This document shows positions 8,458 through 13,645 of a DNA stretch of 13,645 nt, in pieces (position 1 is the stretch's first letter; each line of letters opens with the position of its first letter). Where the stretch lies: positions 1-13,645 of the forward strand of contig VXIS01000594.1 in assembly GCA_008704415.1 (NCBI GenBank), written 5' to 3'. The notes under the pieces are model-generated. The model made no database searches, had not been told where the DNA came from, and was given only the letters and a program-made list of their open reading frames with translations. Origin of the DNA: Sphaerosporella brunnea (taxonomy: Eukaryota > Ascomycota > Pezizomycetes > Pezizales > Pyronemataceae). The position numbers were made by a program, and so were the translations under genes.

Positions 8458-8585
8458 GAGTAGGGGATGAGGACCCGGAGCAGCGAATGGCTACCTTTTT
8501 TTTTTCTTTCTCCTGGCTTGGTAGCCGTTTTAGAGTGTGTAACGGTATAGGTTATGCATGTATTTCCTTCTTCTTTTATTTGCTA

Positions 8586-9577
8586 TCCCCTCGTCCGTAA
8601 CGCGGATCCTGTCGAATTGGCCGGAAACGTATGGCGCAACGCCCGTTGAGAAGATAGATTTGTAGATACAGAGCTTCATTACTCCACAGAGATGGTTTTG
8701 ATTCGGTTTACAGAAGTAATTACACGTGTGATGCTGCTGCAGGCAACCTATTGCCCTCCTCCAGCGAAAAACCCACCCCCCCCCCCCCGGCTCAAATTTA
8801 CCAGAACACCTCCAATCACTTCAGTCCAACTCCGGGTCATGCAGATCATCAAAACAGTTGCGCTTGGCATTGAGACAGAGTGGAACCTGGCAGGCTTTAC
8901 AACACCAGCGGGTTTGAGGGAGTTCTTTGGATTTACCCTCGCCCCGGTGTGTTTCCAGCGGCACAGGTAGCAGGTTTTCTTATTCTCGACGTGGATAGGC
9001 ATATGGGCGCTTTCCGAAAAGCGCCCCGCTGGTGATTGCGTGTTCTGTTTGACTGTTGAGCGAGGGGCTGCGGTAGGAGCGGGGGCCCGCGGAGCTATAG
9101 GGCGGAAGGTAAGGGTAGCCGGAGACTCTGTGTGTGTGGACGGGCCAACAAGTAGGTCGGGCGGGGCGGGCGAGTGGTTTTTGTTGATGCGTGCTTTTTT
9201 CGCCGGCGGCTGAGTAGATGCAGAGGATTTCTTCCCGGAACCCGCAGGGGGGCGCGACGAGACGCACTTCTTATGGGATGAAGGAGGTGGAGATGATAGA
9301 GCGGGGGAACGGGCGCGAGGTGGCCTGGGACGCAGCTGTCTATCGGACATCGGGGGCTTGTTGATGCTTCTCATGCTCGCTCCGGGGGCTTGCTACTTAT
9401 CCTGCAATTCCCGACAAACAGCTCTCGTAACTTCGTCATAGGCTGTTCATACGCGCTACATCACTTTGTTCCAAGACACCGGGGGCCCGGGGGGGGGGCA
9501 CATTTGGGTCCCCATGGAGCGGAGTCGGTTGCTACCTGCCAATTGGCCGGAAAACCTACTTTCTACGGACGAGGGGA
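8586..9577 (-). mobile_element. Internally deleted PiggyBac-like DNA transposon with TA flanks
   Basis: TCCCCTCGTCCGTA at 8586-8599 is exactly inverted at 9564-9577, and each copy is bordered on the outside by TA (8584-8585 and 9578-9579). A subterminal AATTGGCCGGAAA motif occurs inside both ends. The 992-bp unit carries a single minus-strand gene remnant. PiggyBac elements normally use TTAA targets, so the TA flank is either a variant lineage or points to a different superfamily. The boundary call rests on the perfect inverted repeat. Confidence 0.72.
8821..9374 (-). pseudogene. Transposase remnant: disordered N-terminus joined to C-terminal Cys-rich finger
   Basis: An ATG at 9374 (or an internal one about 24 nt on) opens about 130 residues rich in Pro, Ser, Ala and basic residues. 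A Cys-rich end follows: HMPIHVENKKTCYLCRW, then after a one-base shift near 8941, TRWCCKACQVPLC, CF and DLH, and a TGA at 8821-8823. The CxxC ... TRWxCxxC ... LC ... CF ... H order matches the finger that closes DDE_Tnp_1_7 (PiggyBac-type) transposases, where it helps recognise element ends. The roughly 350-residue catalytic core with its Asp residues is absent, so the gene looks like a fusion of the two ends. The frameshift would remove most of the finger. It could also be a stand-alone finger protein, which I consider less likely because of the flanking inverted repeats. Confidence 0.62.
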
Positions 9578-9579
9578 TA

Positions 9580-10390
9580 CTGTTACAGGGTGTCCACAAT
9601 TTTGGGCCAGCCCCGGCTCGCCTAGGCTGGGTATTTGATTGGTCTAGGCGCCTCGGGGAGCTTGGGGGTAAACTGGAGAAACCACTGCTACTCGCCTAGG
9701 CTGCTGGGAGATCCGGCAGGTATGGAGCAGAGCAAGTGCTGAGGAGGAGTTAGACCGCTTTTTGGGAGGGCGTCCCCGATTCCCGAGGGATACTTGCACA
9801 GTGGCTCGCAGGGTTTTATGGCCGGACCTGCCAGCTCCGACACGCAACCATTGTACCCTAAGTTGTAGGTTGAGGGACACGGTTCACCTTAGGAGGGTAA
9901 TACACGAGTTTCATCATGATCCATCACTTACAAGTTCATTGTGGATGGAGCAAAGGTCTGGGGATAAAAAAGAAAGTAGGGGGGTGTTGTAGATAAAAGC
10001 CGTTGATATGATCCCATCCGTAACGGTGGCCACCCTGAATACCCAAGTAAAAAGACAAAGGAAAGGTAACAAAGAAAATAACAAGAAGGAAAGACAGGCC
10101 CAAACGCCCAAAACTGCCGGTCACTCCCCATCCCCTACTCCTCCTCAGAAGCCACTAAAGAAAATCCCTAAACCATGAAAGGCGCACGCACAAAATTCAT
10201 AAAAAAGAATCCGAATTGCCCCCCAGCTCCTTTCCCCTTTTGCACATAACTGGAGAACAAAATATACTTAGTACTTAATGTATATACTTGAGTAGATGAG
10301 AATCATGAGGTGATGAAGTAGCAAATGAAGAGGAGATAAGAAGTAACTAGATCCAACCGCGCATAATCGATTTGCGTTGACGCCGAGAGT
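9580..10390. other. Gene-free stretch with short repeats
   Basis: No supportable gene. Just outside the element end, TACAGGGTGTCCACAATTTT (9584-9603) looks like the end of a Tc1/mariner element, but no partner inverted copy was found. The frames that cross this region contain several stops. Confidence 0.5.
9617..9703. repeat. Direct repeat CTCGCCTAGGCTG, period 74
   Basis: The 13-mer occurs at 9617-9629 and 9691-9703. Each copy contains the palindrome GCCTAGGC, and a related TCTAGGCGCC lies between them. The function is unknown; it may be subterminal sequence of a decayed transposon. Confidence 0.55.
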
Positions 10391-10458
10391 ATGGCCGACA
10401 GGCAGCCAATGATCCATCGAAAAGTTGCACGCTCGCCTGGGAGGCTTTGTTTATGGTA

Positions 10459-10903
10459 TCAGAAACATGGCGTTAGAAAATTCAGCACCGTGGTACAAAA
10501 CCCGCGTGGTTTTCCGACCTTTAACCGTGGAAGCCAATTTTTGGTGGCGTTGGCACAGGATTCTTTGAGGATCTTGCGTATTGGGTCCAGAACAGAATAG
10601 CCCGCTAGATACTCTGTGTTGTCTAACGGTGCATTGCCATTGCGGTCTTTGCCCATGAGGTTCGCACCGCGATCGAGAAGCAGACGGACAACAGCCTTCC
10701 AGCCTTTTTTGGCTGCTGTATGCAGTGATGTCGCCGAAGATCAATCTTTGGCATGTATGTCTGCTCTACGGTCGAGAGGCAGACGAACAACAGCTTCGTG
10801 GCCCCCGTAGGCTGCCTGATGCAGTATTGTCTCTGAAGAATCAGTTTTGGCATGTATATATGTCTGCTTCACGACCGAGAAGAACTTGCCCTACGTCTGT
10901 AGG
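10459..10903 (-). pseudogene. Ankyrin-repeat protein, 3' fragment, broken
   Basis: On the minus strand two ankyrin repeats can be read: TILHQAAYGGHEAVVRLPLD then RRADIHAKD, and TSLHTAAKKGWKAVVRLLLD then RGANLMGKDRNGNAPLD. They are followed by a ~50-residue tail without repeat features that ends at 10459. A third, more damaged repeat (VGQVLLGREADI) lies upstream, near 10870-10900. A TGA stop in the HAKD-SSATS linker (about 10735) and a frameshift near 10855 break the frame. The 5' part ends at a hAT-type MITE whose left end is at 10905. Ankyrin repeats mediate protein binding, and in fungi they often form the tail of NACHT/NB-ARC or heterokaryon-incompatibility proteins. Nothing here shows what the N-terminal domain was. 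Confidence 0.8.
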
Positions 10904-10904
10904 G

Positions 10905-11040
10905 CAGTGTTCTCAGTAGCCAGCCCAAACAGCCGGGCGGGCTTGGCCGGCTGCTTTAAGCAGCCAGCCCGGCGGGCTTTTTGAATCAGCCCAAACGGCC
11001 CCGCCTGCTGTCGGGCCAGCCCGGCTGCCAGAGCTTTGAG
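10905..11040. mobile_element. hAT-type MITE, copy 1, right end missing
   Basis: The left terminus CAGTGTTCTCAGTAGCCAGC is followed by GC-rich subterminal units (GGCGGGCT/AGCCCGCC type) shared with the other two copies. A central hairpin GGCTGCT-TTA-AGCAGCC is also present. The right TIR is absent, so the end coordinate is approximate. The 8 bases before the element are CTGTAGGG. Confidence 0.7.
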
Positions 11041-11242
11041 TGATCTGCGGTGAAGACCGGCCACTGCTAGTGGTGGGTTCAATCGGCGTCAATAAACTTA
11101 TCAGGATCTGTGATGTTATACTAAACTCCTATCTAGTGATCTCCTCCTAGCCATGATTTTACACGGCGAACAGCTTGATGTACTTTTCATTTCATAGCAG
11201 TAGTTTACATCACGGTGGTCGTATTTGTCGTCATTGTGGACT
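11041..11242. other. Short spacer between MITE copies
   Basis: AT-richer unique sequence. No ankyrin repeats continue beyond the MITE on this side, so the 5' part of the ankyrin gene has been lost or moved. Confidence 0.5.
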
Positions 11243-11328
11243 GCAGCCCAAACAGCCAGGCGGGCTTTTTGATCAGCCCACATCCTCCCAACGCAGCCGG
11301 CCGGGCGGGCTGGCTGTTGAGAACACTG
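11243..11328. mobile_element. hAT-type MITE, copy 2, left end truncated
   Basis: From CAGCCCAAACAGCC onward it closely matches copy 3, including GGGCTTTTTGATCAGCCC and the complete right terminus GGCTGGCTGTTGAGAACACT(G) ending at 11328. The outer ~15 bp of the left TIR are missing. Confidence 0.8.
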
Positions 11329-11558
11329 CTCAGCGCTGGTATATAAGGATCTTTTTTGACACCTTCTCCGTAGTTCTTTGGATTCAGCAGCGCAGGCCTA
11401 AATTGAATGCACGGTAAGCGTGTGCGGGCACACACTATCACTCGCCACATCATATCCGCTCGCTCGCTTCCTCACTACCACCAACTCTAGGCGTTTATGG
11501 AGACAATCTGCCCAAAGAATGGTCAAGAAAAAAAGATCTTGACGACTGACGCCTCTAG
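11329..11558. other. Gene-free stretch
   Basis: No gene recognised. It contains a TATATAA-like motif near 11340 and a Ser/Arg-coding low-complexity segment near 11460. Neither supports a gene. Confidence 0.5.
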
Positions 11559-11751
11559 AAAAAAAAAAAAAAAAAAAAAAACATGAAGGTGGTGGGGTGG
11601 GGGAGGGAGTCTCAAAAAATCGCAAACAAACCTTCCGCCCCCAGCCGTAAAGGGGGCAGCGAGGAAGCCCCAGGAATCGAACCGGTGCACCCCAGTTGCG
11701 AAGGGGTGCCGATTCCTCCCAGCAGTCTGTACCACTGGGCCACGGGGGGCT
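11559..11751 (-). mobile_element. tRNA-headed SINE-like element
   Basis: On the minus strand a Pol III A box (TGGCCCAGTGG) and a B box (GGTTCGATTCC) lie about 55 nt apart inside a tRNA-like head at 11665-11751. The head has a 7-bp extra-arm-like hairpin (GCACCCC/GGGGTGC), as in class II tRNAs. The acceptor and T stems mispair, so it is not a working tRNA. A body of about 80 bp, with no similarity I recognise, runs to an uninterrupted 23-base T run (A run on plus, 11559-11581). A tRNA head, an unrelated body and a homopolymer end is SINE architecture. No clear target duplication was found. Confidence 0.55.
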
Positions 11752-11868
11752 TTTTAATATTTGGAAAGAAGTACGGCAGTATATGAAGCACACCTTGACC
11801 TACTTAAGCCTTTTTCACCTTCACCTACCCAAGCCGTTCGTTCACCTTCACACCCGAAGTCTATACAC

Positions 11869-11969
11869 CAGTGTTCTCAGTAGCCAGCCCAAAAAGCTGG
11901 GCGGGCTTTTTGATCAGCCCACATCCGCCCAACGCAGCCGGCCGGGCGGGCTGGCTGTTGAGAACACTG
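11869..11969. mobile_element. hAT-type MITE, copy 3, complete (101 bp)
   Basis: The left end CAGTGTTCTCAGTAGCCAGC and the inverted right end GGCTGGCTGTTGAGAACACTG match over about 22 bp with two mismatches. Flanking 8-mers are CTATACAC (11861-11868) and CTGTAGAG (11970-11977), an imperfect 8-bp target duplication with central TA. CAGTG termini and 8-bp duplications are hAT hallmarks. GGGCGGGCT-type motifs are repeated near both ends and may be transposase binding sites. It has no coding capacity. Confidence 0.85.
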
Positions 11970-12463
11970 CTGTAGAGCAATTTCCCCCGCGAGGACCAAA
12001 ATCGGACGTCCCTGAACACTTGCCGCTGGTAAGAGTCCTTCTTGCAATCGACTCTGTAGCACATCGATCTTTCCAACGGAAATGATATTGTGTGGTGATA
12101 GCCACTCCTTCAGGTTGATGTCCTCCCCAGGGGGAGTAATCTTCCATGTCCCCAGTAGATGCCTTGCCGTTGCATGGAACCTCCATTCGATCAAGCGGTT
12201 CAGAAAGGAGTTTTCGGGAGAGTCAAGAAACTCAAGTCCGGAATCCTGTGACTCCCCGAGAAGAAAATTATGGGCTCTGACTCTAATTTCGGGCAGTAAA
12301 ACGTGGCCGGAGCTAAGGCATCTGGCCTGGATGAAGGTCTTCTCCATGCCATGGAAATACTCGACGGTCTCGGAAGTGCTTTCTTTCATGGCTTCCACCA
12401 GGAAGGCATAGCGCAAACGAAGTCTGTACACCCGGACATGGGTGTAAAGCTGAAGAAGCGCAT

Positions 12464-12827
12464 TATCCCGGTAATGACGAAATTTCACAGACCCCGAAGT
12501 ATACTAACACGTACCGTTCAGCGGGCAGTGAAGCTGGGTGGGAAGTGTTTCGACGCGAGCTGGAGTGCGAAGACGCGACGTGAAAAGCCAAAAAGACGTC
12601 AATGCGACGAAGACGCTGGAGACAAGGTGGAGACGGGGAAGAGCGAGCGCTCAGGCTGTAGTCGCGGTCTCCATCTCCCCGCTCTGTTTAAGGTTTTACT
12701 GACCACCACCGGTCGAGCGCTGTCCAAGCACGTCGCTTCCGACCGCCTCTCACACAGCCTTACTGCCCGCTGAACGGTACGTGTCAGTATACTTCGGGGT
12801 CTGTGAAATTTCGTTATTACCGGGATA
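12464..12827. mobile_element. MITE with ~80-bp terminal inverted repeats
   Basis: The left arm, from about 12462 to 12543, is repeated inverted at about 12748-12829 with only a few mismatches. Shared blocks include ATTATCCCGGTAAT, CGAAATTTCACAGACCCCG, AGTATACT and ACGTACCGTTCAGCGGGCAG. Taking TA at 12464-12465 and 12826-12827 as target duplication gives a 360-bp element starting TCCCGG. The inverted identity extends two further bases (AT) on each side, so the exact edge is ambiguous. The ~200-bp centre is GC-rich, has a weaker inverted GGAGACGGGG/CCATCTCCCC pair, and encodes nothing recognisable. It lies inside the minus-strand ORF at 11825-13057. Confidence 0.85.
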
Positions 12828-13072
12828 ATACGGTAGCAATCTGCTGGAACGAAAAGAAAACCTTGCTGTCTTTGAGCGACAGTTTCAGCCCGAAGAATGT
12901 TTTTTACTGTTGAAAACGTCGTGTCAGAATGCGTACAATACACAAAGAAAGGTATTGTAAAGCATGTGCCAGATTGGATAAAAGCTGAGGATACCTGTGA
13001 GCATCTGGACATCTGGTCATAGATGGCTAGGCGCGGCTCCTTGCTCTTCTTGCTCATCCCTACTGGTATCAA

Positions 13073-13500
13073 TCGCTGTGGTGCTGACTAGAAACTGTTG
13101 GGCGGATGGGAGGGGGCTTTCCATTTCTAGCCTTTTCAACTGACATACAGCAACGCAAGCAAGAGATCAAAACACTGCTCAGAGCGTAGAAAAAAAATCT
13201 CTCTCAACGTGGCCAAAAGTGAATGCAGTACCAAGAAAAACAAAAACAAAGGATGGACCGGTCCATTTTGAATCTTTGCCGTCGCCCCCTGTGGTCAAAA
13301 AGGAGAGATTTTGTGGGATTGAGTTCCTCCCCGCCGCCCGTGATACAGCCAGCTACAGGTACGGACCCGCAACCAAGCTGCTGCGTGTGTGTGTGTGTGT
13401 AATCAAGTTTATTGTCCGCACGCAACCTATGTAGATTATTGGTAGACCCTCCACTCATCCCCGTCCAAACCGCCAACTGCTTCCCCTTGAGCACACAGAT
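13073..13500. other. Gene-free stretch with a GT microsatellite
   Basis: No gene supported. A (GT)8 run lies at 13385-13400. The 5' region of the interrupted minus-strand ORF and its promoter would fall at 13058-13200, but no clear TATA box was seen. Confidence 0.55.
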
Positions 13501-13586
13501 TTGGTGGGGGGGGATTCGAACCCATTGATTGCATTGCAATTTTGTACGGGCCCTTAGCTAGCATACAGGTAACTCCAGAACCATCA
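13501..13586 (-). other. tRNA-like sequence, class II size, degenerate
   Basis: A consensus B box GGGTTCGAATCCC lies in a T-arm-like context. The ends pair in 5 of 7 positions (TGATGGT with CCCACCA), and the overall length is about 86 nt. TTGC-AAT-GCAA could be a long variable arm as in Leu/Ser tRNAs. The A box is poor and no clean anticodon stem was found, so it is a tRNA pseudogene or the head of a SINE. Confidence 0.35.
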
Positions 13587-13645
13587 ACTTGAAGTGCCCC
13601 CGTCAGTTTGTAATCCTGGTATCCTCCCTACTGAGTATGTACTTT

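Larger units (their letters stand above)
11825..13057 (-). pseudogene. Unrecognised protein gene split by two MITE insertions
   Basis: An ATG at 13055-13057 opens 76 codons (starting MSKKSKEPRLAIYDQ) that run without a stop to the edge of a MITE at 12829. Past the MITE the frame resumes at 12461 in a compatible phase and runs 164 codons to the edge of a second MITE at 11969. That part is helical and rich in Leu, Arg and Glu, with segments such as LIEWRFHATARHLLGTW and EWLSPHNIISVGKIDVL. Past the second MITE about 11 codons lead to a TAG at 11825-11827. Without the insertions the frame would be about 253 codons. As it stands, the first MITE brings stops and a frame change, and the second replaces the C-terminus with Ala/Pro/Arg-rich MITE codons ending at 11877. 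I recognise no family, and there is no signal peptide or clear membrane helix. A small intron in the 5' part cannot be excluded. Confidence 0.6.

Noticed and set aside
9466..9699. 77-codon plus-strand ORF
   Set aside because: It lacks an ATG start and crosses the right TIR of the PiggyBac-like element, so it is a chance joining of element and flank.
11205..11453. Minus-strand ORF with an LNSQPARPAALGGCG segment
   Set aside because: The segment is a translation of MITE copy 2, and the same peptide recurs at copy 3. It is not a protein domain.
11398..11793. 131-codon minus-strand ORF with a Phe run
   Set aside because: It reads through the SINE-like unit, and its F-rich segment is the T homopolymer.
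12462..12832. The long-TIR MITE as a spliced introner-like intron
   Set aside because: A GTATTA at its edge and a downstream TTCTTCAG look like splice sites, but joining them changes the reading frame of the downstream part.
1..13645. A secondary-metabolite cluster around the monooxygenase
   Set aside because: No polyketide synthase, NRPS, terpene synthase, P450, transporter or pathway regulator was seen anywhere in the window.

Overview
The window looks like a piece of a filamentous fungal genome, most likely an ascomycete. The grounds are short spliceosomal introns (47-65 nt) with CTGAC-type branch sites, Tad1-like LINE retrotransposons, a eukaryotic tRNA gene with a small intron after position 37, and several MITE-type insertions. 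It reads as a gene-poor, transposon-rich accessory region. No bacterial operons, rRNA or CRISPR arrays were seen.

Layout. 1-1949 (minus) is a 5'-truncated Tad1-like LINE whose endonuclease-end and reverse transcriptase frame is still open. It abuts a T/A tract at 1951-1979. 2144-2739 (plus) is a short gene, best modelled with one 56-nt intron, whose product carries a domain typical of bacteria (DUF7079-like). 2823-3059 (plus) is a small helix-turn-helix ORF. 3161-3730 (minus) is a frameshifted 3' end of a second Tad1-like LINE. 3731-4700 has no recognisable gene. 4928-6909 (plus) is the one clearly complete large gene: a seven-exon FAD-dependent Baeyer-Villiger monooxygenase of 549 residues with a C-terminal membrane anchor. 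A TATA box and a 20-bp tandem repeat lie upstream of it. 7241-7326 is tRNA-Glu(CTC) with a 14-nt intron. 8167-8457 holds a possible zinc-ribbon remnant.

8586-9577 is a 992-bp element with 14-bp inverted repeats and TA flanks. It encodes only a low-complexity N-terminus and the C-terminal Cys-rich finger of a PiggyBac-type (DDE_Tnp_1_7-like) transposase, so its catalytic core appears to be deleted. 10459-10903 (minus) is a broken ankyrin-repeat gene that stops at a hAT-type MITE. Three copies of that MITE lie at 10905-11040, 11243-11328 and 11869-11969; only the third is complete. A tRNA-headed SINE-like unit lies at 11559-11751 (minus). 11825-13057 (minus) is an unrecognised ORF split by a MITE with TIRs of about 80 bp and then cut again near its C-terminus by the complete hAT MITE. 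The frame is open on both sides of each insertion. A second tRNA-like sequence lies near the end (13501-13586, minus).

The genes do not form an obvious pathway. The monooxygenase is the only clearly functional enzyme, with no partner biosynthetic genes in view. The main story is serial invasion by several transposon classes, plus one candidate gene of bacterial origin. Coordinates of spliced genes were worked out by hand from frame continuity, splice consensus and family motifs, without transcript data.
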